A DNA stretch of 64,000 nt, from contig CM065168.1 of assembly GCA_033026295.1 (NCBI GenBank), forward strand, positions 36,840,875-36,904,874, in the 5' to 3' direction. Below, one piece after another: positions 1 through 13,200 of the stretch. Under the pieces are notes generated by a model. That model worked only from the letters and a program-made list of their open reading frames with translations. It had not been told where the DNA came from and made no database searches. Position numbers and translations under genes: made by a program. Numbering within the stretch: the first letter of the stretch is position 1; every line of letters begins with the position of its first letter. The DNA comes from Channa striata (Eukaryota > Chordata > Actinopteri > Anabantiformes > Channidae).

Positions 1-1135
1 TGAAAATGAAGGCAGCCAAAGGTAAAGTTATAATAAGTAGCTTCATTCCTTTTTGCACACATGGACAGACCTAAGATGAACAAGTAAAACCAACTTCCTA
101 TGAGGTTTATCAACCCAAAACATTTTCCTTCTTTCTTTGATAATCAAATAATAGTTTTCCATGTTCTCTATCCAATTCTATAATGTGACGCCTATTTAAA
201 CAGATTTTTGGTATCAAGGACACACTGTAGCCGAGTCTTAAGTACATTAAATACTGTGTAATTTTAGTCTAAATTTCTGAGTTCAGCATCATTAATTAAA
301 GCTGCACCAGTCAATATTTTTATATTAACAACTGGTCAAGTTTTTCAAGTCCGCAAACCAACAGGGAGTTAGAAAAAACGTGCCTGTGCTTTGTTTACAG
401 GCTGCTGTGCTGCCCCCAAGTGGCCAAAAGGGTCAAACCAAGACGACAAGTCTTTTCTCTTTTTCAAGTTGGTTTTCATGTCAAATTTTCAGTCAGCAGC
501 CTGTGTTTAGGATTTATGAGGGACAATTTGCATTTTTTCCAGAATACTGCACGTTCTTCTTTATTACAGCTCAAATATAAAGTGATCAGTTTGACGGGCA
601 GGCACACGGACCTCGGGGCCTGCGCTGTAACAATGCTCAATCGTGCTGACGACAGGGAACACTTTGACATCATGTTCACACCAGTGTAGTCTATGATTAG
701 TGTCACGTTTCCTCTTATCACATCTACTAACGCTGCAGTCTACTTCCTGGCTCGGTCTCAGGTTGTTCCTTTTTCCTGTTTGGGAATAACTGCCTCCATG
801 TTATCTCTTGGCTGGCAGCACCTGTTGCTGGGCTGTCATTTAACAAATTAACTAAAAAGGAAAAAGGACGTGTATTATTTCTATCATTCAGTCAGTCATT
901 CATTCATTCATTCTTCCCTGACATGAAGCCGTTGCCCTACTTAAACAAATTGGAGCAAGGCACTACTGTCACTGTCTATACACGAGGGAGTGTACACTAC
1001 TAGACACACCTTATCCTCTTCTAAATGCAAAATAACCGCCGTTGTCTTCATCAGCAGCACTTGCCCGCACAACAGAAATGTTGAGGGACCATCCCGGATC
1101 GACTCTGCTGCTTCGTGTTCCTTCTGTGCCGACAT
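1..1135. other. Sequence downstream of rell1, no gene recognised
   Basis: Only short open frames with no recognisable protein pattern are present. A short ATTC run lies near 885-915. This is probably flank downstream of the rell1 poly(A) site. Confidence 0.5.
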
Positions 1136-1141
1136 TTTATT
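1136..1141 (-). promoter_or_regulatory. Candidate poly(A) signal of rell1
   Basis: TTTATT on the plus strand is AATAAA on the minus strand. It lies about 160 bases past the stop codon of the proposed last rell1 exon (1298-1333), a normal distance for a short 3' UTR, and so supports that exon. A second AATAAA on the minus strand near 2272-2277 would serve the alternative read-through end of the gene. Confidence 0.45.
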
Positions 1142-1297
1142 GCTCTCATTAGGGTTTTAAAAAAAGTGTCCAGATGTTGCTTCTGTCATCTTTCTGGAAA
1201 CCCTAAAAAGCCAGGGAATAAAGTCAGTTAGGCACAGATTCTGAATACTCACAAAACGGGGACACGAACGCAGCTGATAAAAATGTTACCTGGAGTT

Positions 1298-4200
1298 CTA
1301 CCGTTTCTCTTTGTTCAAGTTGTCTGTCTGCACCTGGTAAGAAGGAAATAAGCCTCATTAATACAGATATTAATAACAAACCAGTTTTCAGACCACAAGT
1401 GTTTTCCCATCCTCAAGGGTTTGTTTTCATGGGCTGAGGACATTTGTCTTCTTCACACAGTCAATCCACAAAAGCTAAGAGTCAACAGTATGCAAAGACA
1501 AACACAGATGACAAATGTGTTTTAAAGCTGCAAAAAGATTCTTTGCATTTGTATCACTGAAACACGAGTGCGCCGTCACTCCACCCTAAAACAAATTTAG
1601 GCAGACAGACTCGTCGCATGATTTAATCTCTCGTATTAGCGAGACTGAATTTGAGGAGGATTTTTACAGTAGCAAGCAAACACACTGAGCCTGTTTACGT
1701 GGACATTAGTCGTCGGGTTACTGAGAGAAACGACTTTTTAGGGTCATTGGGGAAACGTTTACATGCATTTATGAAACCAGGTTATGGGAAACCCGCATAT
1801 ACATGCAGCACAAGAGTAACCTGCTTCATCTCATAGGTCCCACACAAAGAACAACAACTACCAGCTGTAGTTTTAACAAAATATTATAATCTTCAGATTT
1901 AGTGTATCAAGTTTATATAAATATGCTTTACTTTATGACGCATTAACTGTGTGCACACATTAAAGTGGTTATGAACCTCTGATGGGCACCTTTCTCTGGT
2001 TGTCTTGTCTTGACCTTGGCATGCTGTTGGATCACTGTAAAGCTCGGAAATATCATTGTCACAATCAGAAAAGATATTAGCTATGAGAAATGTATGTTTT
2101 GTTCAACGGCAGCATCAACAGGAAGAGAACTTCTGTGCATAGTGCTGTAAACAATAAATTACATAAGGAGGAGAGATAAGAAGAAGCTTTTGGGATCACC
2201 TGGAGCACAGCGATTTCACGACTGCTCCTGTGATGTGAACACAAAAACAGCCAGAGGCTCTTCAGCACCTCTTTATTGTGAATATTTAATACTAATTTTA
2301 CATTAACACTCCTCTAATTAATACAATTAACAGGTAGCTACGTTTGTATATGGAGCTGAATCCTGAATTAAACTTTAATGTTTTAAACTATAAAAACCCT
2401 TAGTCATATTAGTAATATAATACTATTTTTAGTGCTTTAGTATTTGGTGTTAGGATATTGTTTTAACACAGACGAAATAATTTCCATTCTATAATAATAC
2501 AATCAAATGAAATCCAATACAGCGGTTTTGCCACAAATTATATAAGTGTCTTCCATGTTATACTTTTTACATTTTTAAGTTAAAGCTGTCAAAAAGCTGA
2601 TATTACAATGTGTTTGGTATTGCGGTCACAGTGGGTGGAGGAGTCAAACGGACGTTCATTACATTAAGAGGGGTTCTAATGTTTTGGCCACCTTATTGGA
2701 TCTACAGTGAAAAAGGTTCAGCAGCCCCTTACAGCAGACTCTCTGAGCTCTGACCCTGGTCCCCCTTACAGTTTTCAGCAGTGTGTGCTACACTCGCTCT
2801 TCTTTGGCCTCTTAATTCACCAGTTGTCCTTTCTTGGGGGGCAGTGACCACCCTGTGAGCACCTTAAATGACCTGCCTTGTCAGAGATGCTTTGACCTAG
2901 TCCTTTACCTGTCGCAGTATGGCTTAAGTCAAAGTCACTCACCCCTTGATCATTTTTACCATCTGAAGCACGTCCGCTTCAAGCTTCAATTTAGGCAGTT
3001 TTAATGTTTTGGCTGATTTGTGTATGTAAAACAGCGCTAAACACTGTTTTACTAAGCGAAAAAGACATAAGTTTCACCTGAGGACGACAAAGACTGAGCC
3101 ACACGAAGAGCCTTCCAGAATACAGACCTGTTGGGACTCAGATGTCGTGCGACTCCTGGGCTCCACCTCTATTGGTGATGTAGGAACAGCCCTGCTGGGG
3201 TCCGTGACGAGCAGCGCGCGTCTCTCCCTGGTTGGTTTTTCACACTTTGTCACGCGGAACCTGACAAGGGAACAAAATAAAGAAATAAAAAAAAAACACA
3301 AAAACACCAGGGATTCCAATGTTTTTGCAGCAGAGTTCGCTCATTAAAACAACGTTCCGCTCGGATGCCGGGGTCACAGTATTAGCTGAAATAACAGTGT
3401 TTAACTCTTTCATGGAAGTTTAAGATTACTTTTCTAGGTCGATATGAAACTGCACTATGAAGTCCAAATGTGCTGTTGTCAATAGTTCCTTTATATTATA
3501 AGCAATATAAACGAGATCTTTAATCAAACTTTCACGGCTAAAGTTCATCCTAAACTCAGTGGGTATCAGCTGTTCTCATTTGTGCCACAGCTGGCATCTG
3601 ATTCATCTCACTGATAACACACACAGTCCGTGTGATTCCTCACTAAACTAAACTTCACACCTCTCATCTGCCCATCCACCCAGAGGTATCCAAGACACAC
3701 ACACACTCCAAAGCTTAATTAAATCAGGAAATTAATATTCGTATCCAGGTCATGCTAACCCTCTGTGTGTGTGTGTGCGCGGTCATTTATTGGGGTGTGC
3801 AAATGAAAAGCACCGTCTCTGCATCCCAGTCAGCTCACAGCTGGACATCAAGGAAGAGGAAGACGCTCACTGCGTGACAGCGACAGGGCCGTGCACTTTC
3901 CTGGGATTACTAGCAGACTAAAAGATGTTCTCTTCAAACATCTAGGGCATAGATTACATGGACAGTGACAGGTTTACTGCTCAAATGTAGGATCCTTACA
4001 GTTTAACTCACAAATTAGCTGGTTTTAACCATTAACCATTTTAAACTTGATGGAAAAAAGAAAAAGACAAGATTACATATTTTAGTCCAACCTTGGCATA
4101 ATTGCTGTCGACACATTCAGTTTTGTGAGAAACACTGTTGGGCTTTTTACACACAGCAGTGGTTCCACATCATAGGTGAATCACTAAAGTGTCACAATAA

Positions 4201-7200
4201 ACCTCCACACAACCAAACCGCTTCTGTTTTTCCAGCCTTCACCTTCACCATCCCACTTGCATCTGTTCAGGTCACTTATTTGGTGTTAAAGTGCACAGTA
4301 AGCCAATCCTGTAATTTGGAGTTTTCAGTGCCATTTAGAGTTAATGTTTCATTGATAATGCGGCGTGCGTAATAATGTGTGATCTGCCCTTGGGGCGTAC
4401 AGTGTAACTTTACCTCTGCTAATTAAATCACCTTGTGTGGTATGATTCCTGGAAACTCTGGACATTAAAATTAGATATCCCTTTTGTTCTTGAACTTGAC
4501 ACACACACACTTTTCTTTCTTTAGTTGTGAGGGCACTCAGTGACATAACCCTTGACCGTCATTAAAAGGAAAGGTTTTTAATTCTTTTAACATATGTAAT
4601 TAACCAATAATAATGAGCACATATGTATGTGAGAATAGGTCTTGGCCACTAAGTTCCTATAGCCCATACCTGCTCTGATGTGTTCAGCTGGAACACAATT
4701 ACACTGTAAAGGCCGATTCAAGCTGTCTGAGCTCTCTCAGACAGATCTGAACTTACACTAAAAAAGCATGCACCCTTTGGTTCTTATACCTTAACTGTGG
4801 GTGCATGTCAACAGTAACGACGGGAAAAAGAAGTGCTCCTCCTTTCAGACTGAAAAACAACATGAAAATGTGCAATCGCTTCAGAAAAACAGCGTCGAGA
4901 TCAATAAAATATACCTTTCAAATCTTGGATGTATGAAACCAGCTGCCAGTTTACTGGATTTGGCACATGCGCGTTCAGTGCACTAGCACTGCTGACAGTC
5001 AAATGCAGACACACATTTTTGGAATTCCGCAGCCGACATATGGAGATGGAAAATATAGAGGGACAAAAAGGAAACTCCCTTGTTCATGAGGCTCATATAA
5101 AGATTCAACAGTCCTACTACTAAGCTAAGCCGGGCAAGTATGTGTCAAAAAAACAAAGGCTAGATCCATGCTGAGCTGTGGTGGAGAGATGCCCTGTCTG
5201 CTGTCGTGAATTGACCTGAATTTCTGAAATTGTGCTCAGAGATAATTTGTAAACAAATAAGTTCTTTGCAGTTTTATTAGCTGGAGTATCACTGCAGTTT
5301 GTAGTTTACAGACTCAAATAATCAGTTAAAACCTACTTAACTGATAAACCAAACCGTTGTGCAGAAATATATTGTAAATGTATTTATAATGTGTATTTAC
5401 CAAGATGATCTACTAATGTGGAACTGCTGATGTTCGTGTGACCTTCAGTGGAACTTTGCAAAGACCTGTGTTATCTGACAGGGTAGCCACGCTCCAATTG
5501 AAAAGCATCATGTGCCATGTAGAGAAAGATGCTGTTTTCCCTTCTTTCTCCGTCATGTTTGAGCAGACATTCTTTATCTTTGAATGTGGAGCGAGTAGGA
5601 CACATTACACTGACTTTACAGTATTAAATATGTCCACACACCTGCCAACAGCAAGGACTGTGACCTCTCCGTGGTGGCCGCGGCGCTGCTCTGTCTTGCG
5701 CGGTGAATGTCTTCTCATCAGAGGCCATTTCTTCTGGTTGCAGCGGGTGCAGATGATCTTGTGGCCACTTACACCCCCGATGGTGTGCAGGTGGTTACAG
5801 GTGTGCTTGGCAGCTCCTACGGGTGCACCTGGCGATATGGGAGTGGTCGGAGGAGTCGGGGTGCCGGGGGAGATGGGGGTGAGAGGAGGACTGAGAAAGA
5901 AGAATCATATATTTTATATAAAACTGACATTTCAAAGTCTGCATTAGTAACGACATGATTATCATTGAAATATTACAGATTACAGTAGGAAATTACACAT
6001 TAATTGCTACATGAGAGTAATCAGGATGTGGCACTGACATACTATGGGCTGCTATTACCTGGGGAGCACAAGCAAAATGTAAATGTAAAACAGCTCTGAA
6101 ACAATAATTATGCAACAAAGGCAGAAATGAACCAAAAAATATTTTATAGGTCAGCAACTGCTGCACTGTCATGAAACACCCACAGATTAAATCAAACTAA
6201 CCCAGTGGGTTTAAAAAGATCAACTGTCATGTAGCGTTTTGAGAAGTGACCTACATTCACTTCAAAACATTTGAATTTAAAGGGAGAATTTAAATGCTGC
6301 AGTGTTGCTTTGATCATAACCCACCACTGCAGAAATGACACAAATATTTCATACTTCCACAGAGCAAAAACAATTAGTCACAAACTCACTTGGAAACAAT
6401 CACTCTTAATGGAGGTGGTGTTTAAGGTAATAACAGAAGTAATTTTCTGTGTGTATCAGCCACCAGCTGATCATTTGAGAATTCTACAGTCATGATATCG
6501 CGATACATACGGTTTCTCTCCCCTTTCAAAGTGTTTCAGGTCTGACAGGCACTAACTGAGGCCGGCTCACTTGTCTGTTTGCTCTTTCACATCGTTTTTG
6601 AGGAGCTGTGTGTGCATGTTTAATGACCCTAGAGAGCAGCTCTTCACATTGTTTACACACAAAAGGTAGAATAAACCCAGTTTCTACTTATTGACACGAA
6701 CATATGAAGTACAGTATGTAGTATGCATTACTATGAATCTGAGTCAGGACTCCTGGAGCATAATGATGAGCTGTGTTGCTATATTATTTCCTTAGTGTTG
6801 ACCTACTAGAGAATGGATATTTAAAAGAGTGGACCACAGCAATAAGGTGAATGTTATGGCCAAAGGTGTGTAGATACCCAAAATTACACTAATATTAGGT
6901 GTCAGATCAAAGTCACAATTATCAGTGTTATTCTGCAGCAGCCTCCACCCTTCTGTTTCATAAATACACAAATATGCATGGGAATGTCCAAATACTTTTG
7001 GGCAAGAAACGTATACATCAGAGTTCATATAAAGAGATTTGTTCTTACAATATTAATTATATATTCTGGTGTTCACATTTTCCTCTGGCGTTCAAGTGAA
7101 ATTTAAACATGGTCTTATTTTACAGGCCAGAACACATAAGATTTATAGTAGCTGCACTGGAATGAACTTGGAGTTTAAATGGGATACCAACATTTAATTT

Positions 7201-10200
7201 AATAAAATATATACATACTGCATATATTTTATTTACCAAATGCACTAAAAAAAATGTAGATCACACATGGAAGGATGTGCTGTGAGCGTGGATATGAAAC
7301 ATGAGTTTGACCCACAAAATGAAGAAGACACGTGACAAACGGAGATAACCTGATGCGAACAGAGAATGTCGTGAGGAGTGGGAAGGGGACTGAGGAGTGG
7401 TAGAGAGGCGGAGAACTGATGGGAGGTGAGCAGTAGCAAGCAGAGAGGGGAAGTTAAGTACCAAATCTGGAGAGGCAGATAGCAAGCCCTGGCCACACTA
7501 CAGTCACCGTCTCTCTCCATCCCTCACTCTTTTTTTCCTCCTCCTGCTCTCACTCTCCATCCATCTGCATCCCTCCCTCCTTAAGTGTCCCATAAATTAC
7601 CCCCACCGCTACTTCTCTTCCCCTCAATTCCTCGGTCTCTAAGTGATCCACTGGCAGGATGCCCAACCTGGCTGAGAGAAAGATATGAAGAGTAATAGCG
7701 AGAGGAAAAGGAAGTACTACAGAGAGCAATTAAACAAAAAGTGAAGAGAAAACAAGAGGTGGAAATATGTGGTAAGAGAGGTTTGGAAAGAAACGATTGA
7801 ACAAGAATGCGAGACGCGAAAGTGACACAGGGAAATGCACGCGTTTGCAGATTTCTGCCGATTTTTTCCAGGACACCCAATGTGACTGAGCGGAATACCT
7901 CAATACCTATTCCTTGGCAGAGGAGTTTCCTCCCTAACAAAAGAGAACAGCTCTCCTCTCTTTATGTCTTTGCTTACCTACCAGAACAATATGCGGAGGG
8001 ACAAGAAAGATGACAGGAGGAGAGAGAGAGGGGAAACATACTCCACTAACTCGATTTACTTAGACTCCTCTACTGTCACAAGCATCTCTGCCTACAATCT
8101 GTCCAACTCGCTCTCCCCTTATCTCAGCACCAGAGCAGCACTACATTTGCTCATTTACGCTGCTGCTCACTGCTCTCTACAGATGAACAGTAGGATGAAG
8201 AGTGAAGGGTCATTTCAAAGTGACACACAAGCAGCAGTTGTTTCGAGATATGAACGTCAAAAAGTGAGTGACCCACTGAAATTCATTCATGCTAGTGAAA
8301 GGATTCCTTTCATCAGATGCAGGCTCCAGAGGCAACTAACAATGACTGTAACTGTTGTTAAGCCTGTCAAGATTTCCTGTGCACCGAGGAACATTTGAAA
8401 TATTTGCTCTTCAACGTCACATTGTGGCAGACAAACAAGGCTTCACATATCTAGATGGCAAGTTTGTTGGTTAAAATGATAGCTAACCAAATCTGCTATC
8501 GGCAGCTACCTAATAAAGCCAACGTTCACTTCTCTGTCCGGCTGACTGATTTTAAAACCCATAAAGTAAAAGTAACTATTACATACATGAGAGCTTCCTG
8601 TGTTGCGGCTGTAAACCTAACAGTTAACAGGTAGTAGTCAGCATATGATCAGTGTAGAAGACAAGGAAACAATGAGACGTAATTGTTTGTGTATCAACTA
8701 GTGTAGAACTCGTCATTTTATAATTGGGAAACTGTGACCCAGACAGTAGAAGGGGTCATTAACCAGTTGTTTGTTGTTAAGTTTGATCCTCAAGATACTG
8801 AACCAGAAGTAGCTCTTTGTGTGTGTTTATTACTTATTAATCACCTAAATGACTAAATGTTCGGTAAATATAGAATTAGGATAATGAAAAGTTGAATATT
8901 TAGAGTAACTCACTCTAACATAGTGTTTTGCAGCTTAGCACAACTGCTTGTATTTCCAACATTGCAAAGGAAGTAAACACAGGAGAAGGACTGAGCAAAG
9001 TGCAGTTACAACTGTGCTGTAGGATGTAGCATGGTAATTTACAGGACGTGCATTATAGCTGAACCGTTTAAACCATTCATTACAGACAGGGCTGATACAT
9101 TTTCCAGATCTGAACACGATGTATCCAGATTGCTTCATCTATGTGATCAGCTGTCAACCAGGTATGAACCAAATCAACCAAAAACAGCAAAACCTCACGT
9201 TTCAGAAGCTGGTCAATGAGTAAGTAGAATCTCCCAGTGATCGACTAATTGGTTCAGCAAGTTAAAGTAACAGTAAAAGGACAGTCATAGTCACACTGAG
9301 TAAATTCAATAAGGAAACTTGCCAATAACTGTGCTCAATATGCTGTAATAATCCCACAGTACTTAGATATAGGGTACAGTGGCATTTTGGGAATAGTCCC
9401 CAGCTGCTTGCCCTTAATCACACCATGCCAATCTGGAAGAGGATCAGAAGAGAAATGTGGCCTGATTGCCTTTGTTAACTTTCTAGCCTGACTACTCCCA
9501 GTTCTGACAGCACCAGGCTTTCACGGAGGCTTATGGTGCCATCTGGTGGTTGAGACACTAATAGACACTGGTGGTCTTATGTCAATTAGTTTGAAATAAA
9601 ACCCAGAATGAGAAAAAATAATTTTTAATAACAAGTGGATTTAGTGAAACTTTTCTCACGCCAACACAAGTCGACACTTACCCATCCGAATCGATGCTGT
9701 TTTCATGAATCATGGCTTTCAGTGCGTCCGAGTTTGCTGGAGATAGACAGAGACAGAAAGTTAAACACTTCTACAGAGAGAAGAAAGGAAGAGAGAGAGG
9801 AAGAGATAAAAGTGGGGTTGGGAATTAGAAAGCAGAACACTCCAGTGACTTCAAAAGCAGAGTGCTTATTGAAGGATGGCTACAACTGATTAACTCCTTA
9901 ACATAATTAAATAGCACATCACATGCAGTTACTGAACAAAATTACTGTACACCTTCGGGGAATAAGCCCAACTAGAAAAGTAGTTGTCCGAGCAAAATAA
10001 CTCCTGAATATGACTGTTAAATGGCAAACAAACTTTTAATTTTTTTTCTACAGTGCACATGAACAACAATGAGCTTCTGCTCGCAAAGTAGAGTCAACAC
10101 AGAGCCAACAGCTCGAGTATAGATTTACATAATTTGTTGCCGGAGATTTCCCTAAGGCCTGGGCCGGATGTGTTCTCTGACTTAACCACGAACACACCGT

Positions 10201-13200
10201 GCACACAGATAAAATGGATAAAGGCGGAGACGCACTGAGATGGACAGAGACGGCTCGTGAAGGCGTTTCATTTGAGGTCTCCACGTAAAACATGCAAGAA
10301 CACTGGATTCCTTGTCGCTCACATCACATCAGGCAGTGGGTTAACAGTAACACCCTTGGTTTTACGTCGTAAGTCTTGTGAACTTGATTTTGCTTTAGTC
10401 ATTGTATTTGCTAGAACGTCCCTTTGAAGACAGAGGCATAGGTTAACAAATACAAAATATATAAAGGTCTATAATGGTTCTGGCTGAAAAACCAAAAAAA
10501 ACTTTCACAAATGAAGGGTTCCTTTAGTCTGTTGTAGGCCACATGGCGCAGCACACTTGCATATAGAAACATTATACATCTTCCTGTTTATCTTTCAAAA
10601 TGTTATTCCAAACTGTGAATTCAAAAAGCACACAAAAGTGTTTGTGCTAACATTTGTAATTTACCTTTCAGGAGAACAGTAAAGTAAAAGTAACAGACAT
10701 TTAGTGCACACAGGAATGACTGTCCCATCACATCTTTACTTTGTGATCTGCAGATGGCAGCCTTCACTAGTGTCATCAACACTCACTACGGTGTTGTGCT
10801 TTTGTTTATTCATACACAAACGTCTGCAACCACAGCTGGACAGGTGAAATGCACCATTCACTTCTGGTGTTCCAGTGAGCCATTTCCAAGAAATATTTTT
10901 GTCATAGCCTGTGACAAATCTTTCATCAATCGTTGAATGTTGAAATATTGAGACAAAAGTCTTGAAAAAGTTTTAAAACCTCTGCCTGATACATAATAGT
11001 TTTATAGTATATATAGTAGTTTCCAAACCACTGTAAGGGTGAGTCACAGTTAACAGGGTCCACCTCTGTTTCTACGAAAGCTGGATGAGTCAGCTCAGAG
11101 CCGGTTTCTTGAGGGAGGACAGAAAAAGAAAAACCCAGAGAACACAAGACAAAGGAAGTCAGGCATCAAGACATGACGATGCTGCCTTTGTGTCACATGT
11201 AACTCATCAGGAAGAACCAGCTGCGGGGGTGTGGGGGGGTGCAGATAAACATCCCTGAAAAGTGGACTTTAAAATATTGATTCTGGTTGATGCAGTTGGA
11301 AAAATATCCATATGGCTTTATCTATTGTCTACGTGTCATCAGAGCTCAAATTGTCAAAAGACTTCCCTATTTATTATCTATAACCAGATATGAGATCTTT
11401 GTTATTTTTTTTCTCCTCCATTCCTTCTTCCTGCATTTACTTAGTAGAAGAAAACCAATGTCTGGGTGAAACTTGATAGTTGTGTCAAAATCCAAGGCTG
11501 TAAAATATTAGTGATAGTGATGTATCCAACCATTAGTTAACCATAAGTTATCAAATTACCCTGCTATCACCCATTAAACTTGTTAATCTTCATTCCTGGA
11601 TTAAACCTTTCACCTTACCACCACAAGTCAGAAAACAATAATGGAGTAACAATTGTACAGATTTCATAGAAGAGGACTGCTGAACCTGGACCCAATAAAA
11701 GGTCTGTCCCACATGCAGTGACATGTTTAAAGGCCTTACGGATGAAATATGAGAACCCGTGAAATGTTGCTGTGTTGAAATCTATTCACCACCTCTGCCT
11801 ATCTTAAAAATAACCGTTCTTTGAATATAGGAGGAAAAAGCAGAAGCAGACGTACAAGTGGAGCGTGTAATCAACAACTGCGACACAAAAGTCAGAATGT
11901 GACAATGTATATGTGGAGTGGCCAAGAGCAGGCGGGGAAATCAAAAAGTTAAAGGGTTGTAAACATAACCAGCAAGAGCCAGCAAGAGCCAGCAAGGCTA
12001 ACAACAGCTGTTCTGTCGAACATTTCACTGCCTTCACATTCACTGCAGCTAAACAGCATCTCTCCCTCTCTGCTGCTTGCATTGCGTTTATTGAATTAAG
12101 GGTCAGTCCCAGCCTTGCTCTCTAACCATCTCAACATGGGAGAGTCTCAAGATGTCAAGGTCAAACACGTTGAAATTTGGTGTGAAGCAAATGAGGCGGT
12201 GTGCGTCTCTCGCCTCATTCCAAATGGGAAGCAAATTTTGATTAGCCAGAACCAATAGGTGTGCCGAACACATACCTTCGTTTTTCATGATGAAGTGGAC
12301 AATCTGCCCGACTGTGTCATTGTTGTCACTGAGGGTGTCATTAAACTCTGGAGGAAACAAACACACAAAAACATTGTTGCATGAAGGCTTTTGATCACCT
12401 ATTATTTAAAAGGTCACAGATTAATGCCCAAGACATTAACATGACAGTCAAATTTAGTAACAGTCCAACAGGTAGAGAAAACTATACAGCAAAAAGCTTG
12501 TGTGTCAATGTTTTTGCAAGAGATTACAGAGAAAAAAATGGCCTAAAGGGCTCTTTGGTCTAGTGAATGCTAAACAAGATACTCATAAATATTATTCCCT
12601 TAGGTTTTACTGTTTATATAAAGTAGAACTGCAGTAATTATTGGAAGCCCATACTTGGAGTGTTTTGTTAAGACTAATATCATTTATCACATCATCTGTG
12701 ACATGAAACAATATTATTTAGAATTTAGTACTAAAAGGTATTAGCTCTATCAGTTATTGGTTATTCTGTATGTATCTGATAAATATATTCAGCAGGATCC
12801 ACTTGATCCAGCATGTGTCATCTTGATTCATTCATTTTCATTCCCAAATATGATGCATCAGTATGAATACACTGGATGAGGAATAGTGTGATATTTTACA
12901 CAGTTAACAATACCCTCAAGTTTGACAAATCCATATAAATGGACACTTTTTTAGGACACTGGACCAAACGGATACAAATAACTGGAATATGAGTGTGTCC
13001 ACTCGCCACCCACGCCTATGGGGCACTTCCTAGAGTTTCCTGTTGATTGTTTCCTGAGTTTTTCTCACTTCTGGTAAACATAACACTGTTTCAGCAATTT
13101 ATGGCAAGCCTGGAATGTCAAGGCTGATTTTGAACAGTTACCTACACAATCAAAATGAAGCTGCTTGCAACAAAGGCAGCAGAACAAATAGGGGGTAAAA

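Noticed and set aside
11224..11243. G-rich run as a G-quadruplex
   Set aside because: The G5 and G7 runs, with short neighbours, do not give a clear four-run pattern, and the site is deep inside an intron.
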